Notes: generated by a model from the sequence alone, not told the origin. A stretch of 64,000 bases of DNA from Epiperipatus broadwayi (GCA_028023455.1 JAQFVV010012536.1:124001-188000), one strand, 5' to 3'; shown: positions 45,459 to 58,478, counted from the stretch's first letter. Numbers and translations are program-made.

Positions 45459-48020
45459 AAATGCATATAATTCAAGTGTATGCCCTAACAAGTTCTCATT
45501 GTGATGAAGAAGTAGATGATTTTTATATGGACATACAAAAGGCTTTTGATCAGACCAAACATTTTAAAATTATTTTAGGAGATTTTCATGCTGGAATAAT
45601 TGAAAGATAAAAGCATCATGGATAAATTTGGTTTTGATAATAGAAATAAGAAAGGACAAAGACTTGTGAAGTTTGCAGAAAAAGAAAAACTTTATATTAG
45701 AACTTTTAATTTGAGAAAAATACTAAAATTGAGATGGAGCCATTCAAATTAAGGTGCAAATGAATTATATTTTGATATTAATAGAAAATATGTATTTTAA
45801 GATCGTACTGTCTTAATAAATTCAAACAGGAAATGATCTTGATTAATGAGATAATACAAACTAGAAAGACAAAAATTAAGAAATACAGTAGTCACATTTG
45901 ATGTTCGTAATTTTCACAAACATTTCAATGAATTTAAATTAAAAGTATCTGAATATTTCAGATTTTTTACTTAATGACTAGCGTTTAGATAAATGCTCTC
46001 TTTTGGTTGGTATTTTTAGATCTAGTGTCTGAAACGACCCTAGCATCTCTCTGAGGAGTACCAAAGCATGAAATGATTGGTCAGGGAATTGGGTGTGGTT
46101 TCTGATAGAGATATTTTAAATGCTTTCTCTTGGTTAGCATTTATCACAAAGCTTGTTGAGCAATTAGCAAAGCTCTTTGTTTTAAACTTGTAAATTGTTT
46201 TCAAATATTAGTAGATATGTTTCAGATTTGAACAAAATCAATAGAAAGATAACTGATGCACTTTTAAAAACTGCAACAAAGAGAGATGGTGCAAAAAAGC
46301 GCAATTGACCAATAAAATTTCTACTGAGACAATTTATGAAGAAACGAAGAAATATGAAAATATATAAAAACGATGCTTTAAGAAAGGTTGAATATCTAGA
46401 ATTTTGTAAAATGGTGAAAATAAATTTAATGACATATAAGGAAATATAATTGTGAATTAGCAAAAAAAGCTACAGAAAAGAATAAAAATCTTAAAATGTA
46501 AAACAGCATCTTGGTATTGGTAGGAAACTAAAAAGAGAGATGACATTATGAAATGTATAGAAGAGTTCTATCGAAAATTATATAACAATAAAAAACAAGA
46601 AAAGTATGTATATAATTACTAGATGTCATGAATTTCCCAGGTTTTTAAGTGAAGTGAGACTTGAATATGTGAAAGAGAGAAATCTTCAAATCATGACTGA
46701 ATTATAATCGATATCTTGAAGGAAACAATTGAAAAAATAGATAATTTTTTTGTCACAGCTATGTACCACATGTCTAAATGATAGAGATGTACCAGATGAT
46801 TGGAAGAATGCAGTAATAATATTAATATTTTTAAAAAATTACAGACTCAGTCTTTTATCAGTTCTACACAAAATTTTAAAACAGACAATTACAAATCCTC
46901 TACAGCGAACTTTGGATTTTAACCAACCAAAAGAATAAGCTAAATTTAAAAATGGGTTTAGTACAATGGTTCTTATTAAGAATTGGGGGAAATTATACGA
47001 AGGATCAATGAATATTAGTTGACATTATGCTATGGATTTGTAGATCAGTGATTAAAGCATGAGATCATCAAGGTATAGACCCAGGTTATTGTCATATTCT
47101 GAAACAGTAATTATTAGATTACATAATGATAGAAGGAAGATTAACATTGAGAAACGTATATGATAAGGTGATTCCATATCTCCAAAATCTTTTACAGCAG
47201 TTTTGCAAGAAGTATTTCAGGATTAAAATGAAAAGCTAAGGGATTAAAAGTAAATGGTAATTTCTTAAATCATTTAGATTTTGCAGATGATTTTATTGCT
47301 TTGGTAAATAGTGCTTCAGACCTTAAGGAAATATTGCAAGAATTGTCAGATTAAAGTAAGAAAGTACTTTAAGACTAAAGTAATGCTCAATTGATTTGCT
47401 GGAAAAAAAAAAGATTGATAATGATGAAGTTAGAAGACATTAATTATAAATAACTTGGTCAGATTATTATTACAGATAAACATAATGGATGCAATTAATC
47501 ATAAAATTAAATTTAGCTGGAATGTGTATGGTAAAAATAAATTAAAATTAAAATGAAATATGCTTACGTGTTTGAAAAGAAAGTTTTTAATATATATATA
47601 TTATCAGGTTTTCTTTATGGATATGCAGAATAGCAATAAAGAGACTTCAGACCACCCACCAATACAGGGTGAGATGAATGTTAGGAGTAGCAAGAAGAGA
47701 TCAAAAGTGAAATACATGGTTAAAGAGCAGGCAGAAGTTACACCATTGAAAGAATTAATAAACTGAAGTGGAGTTGGGTTGGATATATTGCTTGAAGAGA
47801 TAATAATAGATGAATACTTGAAATATTAAATGAGATTCCAAGAGATTGTAAAAGACCTAGAAAGAGACCGCATGCAAGATGGGTGGATAAAATATGGAAG
47901 TTTATTGAGTGATGTGGAGGAAAGAGACTAGAAATTGGAGAAGATGGATTAAACTTGGATAAATCCTATCCACAGTAAATCAATAATGGTTGAAAATGAT
48001 TATGATGATGAGTATTTGAA
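45280..48020 (+). pseudogene. Decayed, nearly full-length RTE-like LINE
   Basis: The order of domains is preserved. The apurinic-type endonuclease part lies at about 45280-45780: CGVRFIINKK-like start, IQVYALTSSHCDEEVDDFY, then ILGDFHAGI, then FDNRNKKGQRLVKFAEKEKL. The reverse transcriptase part lies at about 46750-47350: DVPDDWKNAVIILIF, NYRLSLLSVLHKIL, and the catalytic box FADD at 47280-47291, where YADD is usual. The C-terminal part is at about 47690-48000 (IPRDCKRPRKRPHARWVD). The 3' end is ATG-repeat-like near 47990-48020. Many stops and frameshifts. A CA/C/TA microsatellite (45388-45456) sits inside the endonuclease part. Frames at 45344, 46750 and 47560 are surviving pieces; the minus-strand frame 46182-46463 is a shadow. 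Confidence 0.8.
45388..45456 (+). repeat. Compound CA / C8 / TA microsatellite
   Basis: ACACACACCCACACACAT, then a run of C, then about 34 bases of alternating TA. Lies within the decayed endonuclease region. Confidence 0.9.
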
Positions 48021-48277
48021 CATGTTACAGCAATGGTATATTGGGTCCATAGAAAATAATAATTTTATACATCATTGACGTTATCTGGTAAGGTAATTTA
48101 TCAATGCTTTTGTGCACAATTTTAATGAACTCCTATAATGTAACTGAATTTTAGAAAAACATGCAAATTACTAGTGAAAGTGGAACAAAAAAATGATTGT
48201 TTTTGATTTGGGAAACAAAATAAACATGATTAATGTAATCGAGATAATGTTATGAAAGACAATAAAAATCATAACTC
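48021..48277. other. AT-rich spacer, nothing recognised
   Basis: No feature was identified. Confidence 0.5.
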
Positions 48278-48391
48278 TTTTTTTTGCCCTCATATATCAT
48301 AGCATCTGCCAGGACGTGAACCCACACCTGTCTGCAACCAACTACTTGCATGCAAGGCAGGTGCGATGACCTCTTGGCTAACAATGCTTGA
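48278..48391 (-). mobile_element. SINE family D copy 6
   Basis: Minus-strand copy with a T run at 48278-48285. Diverged in the B box (ACGTGAACCCACACC region). ATGACTCTT after the head and ATAACTCTT before the T run suggest a 9 bp TSD with one mismatch. Confidence 0.75.
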
Positions 48392-48905
48392 TGACTCTTC
48401 CTACTATGTGACTATGATTTAAATCATAGTGATTTATTAGCATAGTGACAGAGAGAAATATTCAAAAAACTAATAATTCCTGATTTGAAAACAGCATATA
48501 ATCTCTCAAATGACTAATTGGTTAAATAAATCGACTTTGCATTGTAATGTACATCACATCAACTATTATTGATTTTTATTTTGGCTGTTTTCCAAATAGT
48601 AACAATGAAAAAGGCCTATCGATGATTAAATAGAGTATTTGTTATTAACATCAATAGAAAATTGAAATCAAAAGTAAATTTGTACAGACAAATGCCAGTA
48701 AAATTAAAGTAATGAGTTTAATTATTAAAACAAAAAATAATCAAAGAGGAGTGGAAAACTCAAGATTATATTTATTTCAAATTATAACTGTTTTGATTGG
48801 TATAAGCGATTAAGTGTTGCTAATTTTCACATACATGATTAATGTGCAGATGTCTAAAAAGTGACTGCGAATATTTCAAAACCTATTAGGAAAAAGTAAC
48901 TCAAG

Positions 48906-48996
48906 AATGAGGTTAGAGAGATAGACAAATTTTTAATGTTTCCTTTTTTAAATGAGGTTAGAGAGATAGAAAAATTTTTAATGTTTTCTTTTTTAA
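48906..48996 (+). repeat. Tandem duplication, 45 bp period, two units
   Basis: AATGAGGTTAGAGAGATAGA begins both units, and each ends in TTTTAATGTTT(C/T)C followed by a T run. Confidence 0.85.
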
Positions 48997-49475
48997 AAAC
49001 TTAAAAGATCAATAAGTTCACACTAGCTTCAAAGCCTCCAAGGATAGATTACAATTTCCACTGAATAATAAATATATCTGTTGATTTAAATACTTCTGTA
49101 AATTATTATTATAAAGAATAGATATGTGAAGATTATAACCATGTAAACAGAGATAACTTTTAACCCTTTGATGTTACCAAGAAAATAATCAATTACTACT
49201 AATTGACAATTTGAATGGATTTCCCAGTATATTTTTAGGACAATTTTTATCTATGATGCAACCAGATAATGTCCCAAATAGCAACAGGCATTATAAACTG
49301 AAATCATATAATCTAATAATGGTGTTTATCTGAACACTTTAAATCAATAATAAAACTGATATTAGATTATTATAATAGATTAAACATAGTATGTATCAAT
49401 AAAACAATGGTGGCAGATATATATTCAATAATACATCAATTAAGGCATGTATTATATAGTGACAAAGTTTGGCTT

Positions 49476-49742
49476 TTGAATACAAAAATTCTAAAGTGCT
49501 AGCATGTTTCTATTATGAATTATGACATAAAATGTGATGTGTTCTATATCTTAACTCTATCATGAACTACCATTATATTTTGTCTTAATATATGTTATGA
49601 GTTGTAAAAATGTTTTTAAATGATTTTCACAATTTTATAATAGCAAGAAAGACATTGAAAATGATTCATGATGTAGGAAACACACTTTATGTTATAACTC
49701 ATGATTTAGATATGTTAGCATTTAAAATTTTTTGTAGTAAAT
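49476..49742. repeat. Foldback O
   Basis: The segment at 49497-49560 (GCTAGCATG...GACATAAAATGTGATGTG) is the imperfect complement of 49670-49722, and pairing extends outward to ATACAAAAATTCTAAAGTGC and its complement. Confidence 0.6.
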
Positions 49743-50005
49743 AGATACACCATATCAATTATTACATTTTGATTTACAAGTGTCAAATCTTGTCCACCCA
49801 CAAATTTGACACCATGCATTTTATATAAATACAGTAATGATGATTACTAATCATTTATTAAATGCATTGCTCTACTTTTTACTGGCATTTGATGGTAGAA
49901 ATTTACTTTTGATTGCAATCTTCAACTGATGTTGAAATTGTCAGAATGATTAAATTAAATGTAACAAGCATTGTTACAGTAATAAAGAAAGAAATATTTG
50001 TTGAT

Positions 50006-50033
50006 TAATTCATCATCATCAACCATTATCCAA
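50006..50033 (-). repeat. ATG-rich 3' tail of the LINE
   Basis: ATTCATCATCATCAACC on the plus strand is the complement of a short ATG-repeat tail at the 3' end of the LINE that follows. The same tail type occurs at 38998 and near 30815. Confidence 0.6.
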
Positions 50034-50703
50034 CTACTGTAGGATGAAGGTCTCTCCAAGTTTATTTTTAGCTTCACTTCTCCACATCACCTCTGCACAC
50101 TTTCTTATTTCATCCATCCATCTCACATGTAGTCTCTTTCTGGGTTTTTTACAATCTCTTGGAATCCAGTTTAAGTTGTTTTCAATTGGCCATCTATTAA
50201 CATCTCTTCTAGCAATATGTCCAGCCCAACTCCAGTCTTTAACATTTTCAATGAAGTCAGTAACACCTGTTTGTTCTCTTACCCATATATTGCATTTCCA
50301 ATCTCTTCTTGTTACTCCCAACATGCATCTCTCCATACTTCTTTGAGTGGTCTGAAGTCTCTGTATTGCTCTTCTATTAAGTGTCCAAGTCTCAGACCCA
50401 TAAGTAAGAATTGGCAAAACACATTTATTAAAAACCTTTCTTTTCAAACACATAGGCATATTTTCTTTTAGTATCAAGTTATTTCTACCAAAAGCACTCC
50501 AACCATGTTTAATTCTATGATTAATTTCATCCATTATGTTTCCATCTGTATTAATAATCTGACCAAGGTATTTGTAGCTGTTAACTTCTTCTAACTGATC
50601 ATAATCAATCTTTATTTTCATATTTTAAGAAAATCCATTAGACATTACTTTAATCTTTTTACCATTTATTTTTAGTCCTATTTTTCTACTTTCATCTGAT
50701 AAC
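50034..50703 (-). pseudogene. RTE-like LINE C-terminal part, best preserved copy
   Basis: A 195-codon open frame (50621 down to 50034) begins at MKIKIDYDQLEEVNSYKYLG. Further motifs in order are IINTDGNIMDEINHRI (about residues 22-37), AFGRNN, YGSETWTLNRR (about 73-83), GVTRRDWKCNIWVREQTG, DWSWAGHIARR and IPRDCKKPRKRLHVRWMDEI. These are typical of the segment after the catalytic domain in RTE and related APE-type LINEs. Upstream, homologous codons run to about 50703 (GLKINGKKIKVMSNG), with one in-frame TAA between them, so the ATG is not the true start. The protein would act in target-primed reverse transcription; this piece lacks endonuclease and catalytic motifs. It is the youngest-looking member of its family here. 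The plus-strand frames 50044-50346 and 50217-50471 are antisense shadows. Confidence 0.88.
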
Positions 50704-50863
50704 TCCTATACATATATATCTCTTTCTTTTGAATGCAATCAACCTAACATTTTTACTTTAATTCTTGTCCTGGGGTAATTGTCTTTTATTTGGTAATATT
50801 GTAGGTATAGTGCTTTCCAATTAAGTAATTATAAATGGATAACTCAACACATTAAATATTTCC

Positions 50864-50932
<69 letters not shown>

Positions 50933-51254
50933 GATTTTCATGAGGCTAACCCTAGTTTAAATAAAATATCATCTATAAATCTAAAACATGGAAGTACATA
51001 TAATTGTAATATGAAAAAAGTCATCATCAAAATGAAAGATATGAAGGAAAACAAATAAGTTTCATCAAACAGGAAAAGATGCTTACATTTTTGTTCACAT
51101 GAAAACAAAAAACATATTGGAATATGGATTCTGTATTACACCTGCATTTGAATAATTATACGGATCAGACTATGTTACATATAAATAATAAGCAGTTGAT
51201 CTAAAAATTAAAGTACTGGTCCCTTGCTTGACTTTTTAATAAAATTGAAGGTAC
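50704..51254. other. AT-rich spacer with a long (TA)n run
   Basis: Contains the microsatellite at 50868-50928. Nothing else was recognised. Confidence 0.5.
50868..50928 (+). repeat. (TA)n microsatellite, about 30 units
   Basis: An uninterrupted alternating TA run of about 61 bases. Confidence 0.97.
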
Positions 51255-51805
51255 TTATATAGTATGCCTGCTGGAAATTTGCCATTGATTTTTATTTTAA
51301 ATAATCCATTTTCAGGGTCTTCCAACACATGGTATAAACAATATGGCTGTCTCTAACTTATTGTATTTAATATTACTTTTCATTTTATGTATTAAAATGA
51401 TAAAGGAACACAAAAGTCCAAAGGGTTATAATTAAAAAGTTTTTTTTACTGTAAATGCAGTAAAGAAAATAAAATAAAACATAATTAAGCAAACTATAAC
51501 AAATGTGGTTATTCATGTCAGCAGGCAGACATCACTTTTTGGGCAGGCGCGATCCCATAATTTTGAAAATATTCCACTGCATCTTGTTCTGTCAATGGAA
51601 GATTCCAAATGTGAATCATATTTCCAAAAATGATAAAGCAAAGAAGGAATCTTAAAAAAATGATAATTTTAGTTAACAAATGTTTAAAAAATTCATGATA
51701 ACTTTGGTCACATATTAACAGTTCATCATATGTTAAGAGTTCATCATATATTCATGTTCAAACATTATGTTGTGAATAGAATTTATTACCAATGTACATC
51801 AGAAG

Positions 51806-51999
51806 GAAGATTATGGAGATGGAGCCACTGGGAAAAGGCCTAGGGGCAGACCCAAGACCAGATGGATTGACCAAATGAGGAGGGACCTGCTGGAGATGTC
51901 ACTCAAGGATGAAATGTCTTCAGACTGAGCAATCTGGAGATGAATGATCTGCACTAGTGACCCCACTTGAAGTGGGATTAATCAAGCTGTGGAAGAAGA
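51806..51999 (+). pseudogene. 3' end of a second LINE family
   Basis: About half G+C, in sharp contrast to its flanks. One frame reads GATGKRPRGRPKTRWIDQMR, then DLLEMSLKDEMSSD, a stop, and DPT. The GKRPRGRPKTRW motif followed by DP(T) is the well-known C-terminus of many RTE and related LINEs. The copy ends in GAAGAAGAAG, a microsatellite tail different from the ATG tail of the other LINEs. Few disabling changes, so it is younger than the ATG-tailed copies. Confidence 0.75.
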
Positions 52000-52203
52000 A
52001 GTATTCAATTTTTTTAAAATTAAGATTCAATTTAGAATACATTGGCCCTTTATTTTAAATAATTCATTTTTAGTGTTGAAGTATTTGTTTATACTTTTTT
52101 CCTCATGTAATTATTTTTTTGAACATGATCAAAGTATTTATTTACATTTTTTCCCCCTCTAAATTATTTTCTCAAACATATGTAGCTTAGTGTTTTCTTG
52201 AAG

Positions 52204-52505
52204 GTTTGTGATGATGGTGTTCTAGCTGTATTTTTATATTGGACTATTTCCATAACCTAATATATGTGTTGAATGTCATTAGAAAAGTTTTTAATTTTAT
52301 TGAAATATTCCAAATACATTCAACTGTTAGTAATATCACAGCAAACACGTTAGTATATGCACAACATTTCAAGAGGTATTTTTCTCCCCTCTTCTTTAGG
52401 TGTTGCTGGTCTGACCAGTGACAGTACTAGCATGGGATTCGAATCTGTGTCCTTACATTCGTGATTATTGAATTTTAAGGTAATGCTCTAACCACTGAGC
52501 TATCC
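52204..52505 (-). mobile_element. SINE family B copy 2
   Basis: Minus strand. A perfect Pol III A box in tRNA context, TAGCTCAGTGGTTAGAGC, at 52485-52502 and a B box, GATTCGAATCCC, at 52434-52445. The head is followed by a body matching SINE B copy 1 (shared TTGGACTATTTC, GTTAGTAATA and CATTTCAAG blocks), ending near 52204. The frame 52239-52421 is a chance overlap. Confidence 0.85.
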
Positions 52506-53090
52506 ACCTTTAAAATATTAACAAATGTAATTTAATTTGAATGTTAATTTTAAAAAAATTAAATACATTTTTAAATAAATTCCATTCACACCATAACATT
52601 CAAATGTTAATATGTGGAGAACCCTTAACATGTGCAGAACAGTTAATACGTGGCGAAAATTGTGATTTTTTTAACATTTATTAATTGAAATTATCATCAT
52701 TTTTTTAACATTCCTTTTTTGCTTTATCATTTTTGTAAGTACAATTAAAATTTGGAATCTTCCATCAATAGAACAAGATGGAGTGGAATATTTTCAAAAT
52801 TATGGGATAGTGCCTGCCTGAAAAGTGATATTTGTTTGCTGATATGAATAGCCATATTTGTTATAGTTTGCTTAATCATGTTTTATTTTCTTTACTGCAT
52901 TTCCATTAAAAAAAATAATTATAACCTTTTAGACTTTTGTGTTTATCATTTTAATAAATAAAAAACAAGTAAATATTGACTTCGATAACTTAGCCAGCCC
53001 TATTGTTTATACGAAGTATTGGAAGTCCCCGCAAATGGATTATTTAAAATAAAAAGGCATGACAAGCTTCAAGCAGGCATTGAACATAAG

Positions 53091-53838
53091 TAACAAATTA
53101 AATTTACAATCATTTCCAACCTTTACATTTTTTATAAACATAAAAGGTATTGTGCAAATGTTATTCTTAATGTGGGCTCTGGCATAAAGACACAGAGACT
53201 CATTTTCACTTATTTTTCGAATATCAATCTTTGGAATTCATATGCTTTGCAATTCTAAATCTATTCCAAATTCTTAATAGCAACATGAAAACCTTATTTA
53301 AATGGTTTCAAGGAGTACTGCTTGAAATTAGGGGTTTGACATTAATCTATATGCACTTTGATGCATTAGATGCATTTTTTATATAATAATAATTCTAGGG
53401 GACACCAACATATTCTCTTGCTTTCACTCACCATTCACTCCAAAACATCGTTCATTAAACTACTTTTTTTTAATATATGTCAAATCCAGTTTCTCATTCT
53501 ATTTCTAATTTCCTTAATCAATTTTCTTTTTTCATTTTCTCTTTTCAAAACTTCTCCATTTGTTATTTTATTTATCCAACTGATTTTTTTCATTCTTCTC
53601 CATATCTACATCTCAAAGGCTTCCAATCTATTCCTAATGTTATTACTCATTGTATTTGAAAATACCTATTTCTAATAAATAAATGTAAAATATATTGACA
53701 TACCATACACAATAATAGTTCAATTTTACAATAAAATGTTGAAATTATAAGTCAAACCACTTCCAGGAAATGACAAAAAGGGATGTTAAAATATAAAAGA
53801 GTTAATTTCAAACAACTGTTGCATTATTGAACAATACC
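53091..53838. other. AT-rich spacer, nothing recognised
   Basis: Overlapping frames at 53370-53675 and 53477-53659 are Phe/Ile/Leu/Ser-rich in two registers at once, the signature of a T-rich chance frame. Confidence 0.5.
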
Positions 53839-53929
53839 TTTTTTTTCTTATGTGTCAAAGCATCGTTTGGGAAGCGAACTCGCGACAACTGCTTGTAAGG
53901 CAGCTGTGCTGACCACTCGACCACCAACA
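53839..53929 (-). mobile_element. SINE family D copy 7
   Basis: Minus strand, T run at 53839-53846, B-box region near GGGAAGCGAACTCGCG (53870-53885). The head is shortened by a few bases (CCACCAACAT). Confidence 0.8.
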
Positions 53930-54639
53930 TACTTTATAATCAGTATTTTCATAAATGTATAAGGCTGAACTAAAACACCATTTTTAAATTATTCTTTTAA
54001 GAGTTGCAATTTTTTCATAAACACTCAATATACTCTCTTATCATAACATTTACAACCTTTTTAAACACTTTATCAATACTATTTATTTGTATCAAAACTA
54101 CCAGTTTTGACTGTCATGCAGCCATCATAAGAGCTCTTTACAATCCTATTTCTACACTCCCAACTCTCTTCCAAGCACAACTTAAAACAATTGCACACAA
54201 TTTTGTAAACTATTTTTATAATACTTTCACTGTCTGTTACCCATTTAGAATCAATTATTAAAAAATTTGAAGTAATATTCTCTTCTTAAAGCTTTTCCAA
54301 AAAAATATTTTTATTAACCTGTTTAGCTGAAAATGCCTCCTATTTATTTTGAATGGAATCTAGTGAGTCTTATGTTAAATAGTTTTTCTATATTTTACCA
54401 TTTCATTTTTACAATTAAACCTTTTTCTATAATAATACACTGATGATCTTAATATTTTTTATTACAAATGTAGATTTCAAGTGATATCCATTTCAAAAGT
54501 TAATATGTAACATTTTATAAAGATGAAAATAATTTTTTTAGCGGTGTTTATCTAAAACTATGAAGCTTGGCATTATTGGATAAAATTATTTATTTAAAAT
54601 GTTAGTAGAACAAAATATTAGATATTTTACATCTATGTT
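53930..54639. other. AT-rich spacer, nothing recognised
   Basis: The frame 54004-54261 is random in composition. Confidence 0.5.
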
Positions 54640-55600
54640 ATTAACCGTCTTATTTTTCCCCAACATTCTGACAGATTTCTTTCTTCTCATTAGTTTTAAG
54701 CTATCAATTTTCATTTTGATATTAAACCATTATTATTTATCAGAATCTAATTAATTTAACTTCATTTGATAGATATTTTAGTTTAAAAATTAAATAAATT
54801 TTTAAAAAATCTCATTTGATTTTCAAAATTATTTTAAAAATTATATTTTAGTCAAAACAAAATGCTGTCACATCATGAAATTTCAGGTTCAATTTCGATT
54901 CAATTTGCAAAATGAATGAAATCTCCTTTGTTTGATGTTTGTTTTAAAACTCTGAATTAATTATTTTTAATAACTACTAAATTTATTAATTTATGCTTTA
55001 AAAGTTTACAATTTTTTCATAATTTTTATTCTAGATATTACAACAATCAGATGAGTGACCTCATTTCTAGACATCTGTATTTCCCATGACTGTAATCTCT
55101 ATAGTAACAATATTCAGAAGAAAATATTCTTTTATATTTTAAAATAAAACATTTCTGTAAAAAACAAATATGTGATAACATTTATTTTTGAATTTTAACA
55201 ATTATTACACAATTATAGTACAAACATAATCATAAACTTTTCCAAAAATCATGTTTTTATACCAGCATAATATTTGCTCAATGACTGTAATATTTTCTCA
55301 AAGTAATCTCATAAAGTTTGAGAGCATGAAATATATAATGATTGATCATCACCTCAACAGCTTGAGATGCTTTGATGGACAGCCTATTCTATTTTCCTGC
55401 CATCTTTGAATTTTTTTTTGTTTTTAAAATAATAGAAAATTTTAAAGCTTAAAAAAAAAAATTGCAAAATTTTTATCAGGGGAAGAAAAAAGCAAATTTA
55501 ATTTCTAGATATCCCAAATGTAGCTTGTCCATTTGGATAAGAAAAATGTTTAAAGCTAAGGTGAATTTAAAATTAATTATCATCAAAGAAAGAAAAAAAT
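54640..55600 (+). mobile_element. Family G copy 2
   Basis: Direct-orientation partner of 16995-17960, lacking the 115 bp insertion found there. Its block order matches throughout. No coding frame. Confidence 0.7.
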
Positions 55601-56749
55601 ATTAAAAGTAATTTCTTTACTGTTTTACAAAGGTGATTCTAAATATGGCAAGAAAAAATTTTCTTCCTCTATGCTGTAATGAACATTTTACTAATGTTTT
55701 CAAAGATCTTTTTATGGTGATATTATTTTTGGGTAAAATAATTCATCTACAATAATAATAATTGCATTTTCTCATTGATATTGATATTTAGATGACCTCC
55801 TTTGTGACATCATTATTCCAATAGGCTGTTGTCAATCATGCAAAAGGCTATTAACATTGCTTTAAAAATGCTAGATAATGCTGACATGTTCAGATTTTTT
55901 TCAACTAATACATATAAACTGAAGCTGCATAAACAGACAAACTGAAAACTTTAATGTAAAGTTATACATAGGCTTAAAACAATGTAAAGGAAATATAGTG
56001 ATTACAGTGGAACCATAACACCCAAAATGTCAAAATCTATGCAAAATCCTCATGGTTCTTACTCAAGCCATTGAGTAATCTACAAATTCAAAACTTTAAA
56101 GGTAAGTTTTTGTAAATAAAATGTTTTTAATAAACTTGTTAAACTAACGAATACTATTATCATTATAATTTTTTTATTTTATCGGGATCATGTGCTATTT
56201 TCAAAATTATTTAGTCTTTCATTTCTACAGCAAAAATTCAGTAATGCAGCCAACTTATGAACCATTTTCTACTGACTTTTTATTAACATATCAGCTTGTT
56301 TGAACTCTTTCACACTGTTCACATTTGTCTAATTTACTAAATATTTAAATTCTTAGATGGCAGATAAAACCTAGATTTATTTTTTCATCTGGTTGTTAAA
56401 AAATTTTTGGAATTTAGGTTATATAATTTTGATTTAGCATAATGCATATTTGGATTTGTTATATGGTGAATTATGAAGATTTACCAATTTATTAAAATGT
56501 TTAGAAGTTATTTCTGCCTTGCAAATCTAAATTTATCTCTGCTAATTCAGATTTATTTTTATTGGTAGAATTTCCCCAATTTATTGTCTATTTATCTTAA
56601 GTGGCATTTGTAAAATGGTTCCATTTTTTTGGTCTGTTAAAAAACCATGATCATTTAGTTAGCAAAGCTGGCTAATTTTATACAAAGATTGTTGTGATCT
56701 TTGTTTATATAATTCAAATTAAGCATTATGCATAGTTGGGAATGTATAT
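55601..56749. other. AT-rich stretch without recognised features
   Basis: No coding or repeat signal was identified. Confidence 0.5.
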
Positions 56750-57065
56750 TTATCACATGATCACCATTTCATATGCTTACACTAGTCATTAATAACAATA
56801 GAAACCTCTCCATACAGTAGTGCCACCAAGTGCAAACCTTAATCAATGATTACTGGAGGGTAGTGCATTAGACCCTAAGATCTAGGTGCAGTACCCTTAA
56901 ATCTAAGACTCCTCACTGATGAAAGCCACAAGCTAGAAACTAGTCTAGTGATATTGGATAAGTAGGCACTAGATAGAGGGTTTATGCAAAACATTTTCCT
57001 GCATCCATTGATTTTGAAGCCTTGCACATGGTGGCACTACTGTATGGAGCGTTTGCTATTGTTAA
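56750..57065 (+). mobile_element. Family A copy 12, diverged
   Basis: It begins ATCACATGATCACCATTTC and ends GGCACTACTGTATGGAGCG. The arms are shortened and diverged, and the fold is still recognisable. TSD not found. Confidence 0.75.
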
Positions 57066-58478
57066 TATATATGCATATGCTAATTAACAAATAACAACAA
57101 ACACTTCAAGCACATTTAATATTTTTTAATATAACTAATTTATAACAAATCCAAATTAGTCATCCGATTTTTGTTTAATTAATAAATGAATAGTTAACTA
57201 GTTTTAATTAAAAATATATAAAGAAAAAATCATGAAACTCATCATCTTTTTATTCGTTTACCCTTGCGAATATTTTATTCTTTACAGTTTCTTTGATGCT
57301 GGAAATGTTTGTTTTATAATGGGCTGTTTAAAAAACAATTTTATCTGTATATATATATATCCTATTAATAAAATACATTAAATCGTATATAAAAAATAGT
57401 AACTTTATAAAATAAATACGCTATTATTAAATAAAAAAGTATTTTCTTAAGCCTAGTAACCTTTCGACATGCTCACATTTTGAAATACACATACACACAC
57501 ACACACATACACACACAAGCACAATACATTATATTAATATATCGGTTTCAATTTCATTTAATTTTTAATTTAAAATATACATTGTTAATAATTCTAACAT
57601 TAAACTTTCATGAAAGAAGGATTCAGTAATTTGACAAGTGGACGTTATTTTTTATTATAATCTTAGACAAATTACTTGTCTGTGAAGGTGTGTTATTAGC
57701 GGCCAGCACAATTCTTTGCATTCAAAGAGAATTAGATAATATTATTAGAGTTCGGAAAATTTAGTTTGTTGAGGGCTCTTGACAGGTTTGAAGATTCTAA
57801 TGATTAATTCGTCATGAATAACACAATTAAAGGCTTCCAACGTGATTATTATTCTTGTATGTGAATTCAACTTTTCTAAAACTGGAAATAATTATTTACG
57901 TTTTAATCTAAATAGCTATTTAGAATTTATTTTTATTATTGTTTTTTTTAAATTAATAAAACTTTAATTTTATTCTTTTTAATGTGACATTTTATTGAAA
58001 TTGGATTAATTTATTTCTAGTACAATAAGTAGAATAAAAACGATGTCATAAAATATTTATAGTATTCTAAACCACAAATCCAGGCAAAATATTATTTATC
58101 CTTAAACCACAAATTTAAATTTATTTGATTTTAATAGTTCTAAGGTTTGTTATATTTATTTTAAATACGAATTCTTAAAATATTTGTCTAATAGTATTAA
58201 TTTTTTTTTTTATAAAAATTAAAACTGAAAATAAAAATTATAGTTTAAGCACATATATGTATAACATGTTTATATATACACTGTGCGTATATTCGGCTAT
58301 AATTGCTGATAGCATGATAATACATGGCACATTGCATAATTATACATGGACAATCATAATCCACCATATTAATGGACTATTGTTCATTTTAAAAGAGGTT
58401 TCCATACATGAAAATAAAATTGAACCATAATTTTAATGGTAAACTTGATAATTTTTAAAATTAACAAGTTGTTCTCAT
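57066..58478. other. AT-rich stretch without recognised features
   Basis: A CA microsatellite is at 57489-57519. The segment at about 57640-57860 has slightly more mixed composition, but no frame or family was recognised. Confidence 0.5.

Larger units (their letters stand above)
48392..50005. other. AT-rich stretch with two minor repeats
   Basis: Apart from the tandem duplication at 48906-48996 and the foldback at 49476-49742, nothing was recognised. Confidence 0.5.
51255..53090. mobile_element. 1.8 kb element with about 400 bp inverted arms, filled by other elements
   Basis: The arms at about 51255-51660 and 52690-53090 are reverse complements, including AATAATCCATTTNCRGGGNC, CTATAACAAATRTGG and CATAATTTTGAAAATATTCC. 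Between the arms lie a GC-richer LINE fragment (51806-51999) and a SINE B copy (52204-52505). The element looks like a foldback transposon that has served as a landing site. TSD not found. Confidence 0.75.

Noticed and set aside
46182-46463. 93-codon minus-strand frame
   Set aside because: Lies antisense within the decayed plus-strand LINE and is Phe/Ile/Leu-rich.
50044-50471. Two plus-strand frames of 100 and 84 codons
   Set aside because: Antisense to the recognisable minus-strand LINE frame.
53370-53675. 101-codon Phe/Leu/Ile-rich frame resembling a membrane protein
   Set aside because: Two overlapping registers are open at once because of T-rich sequence, and there is no conserved pattern.
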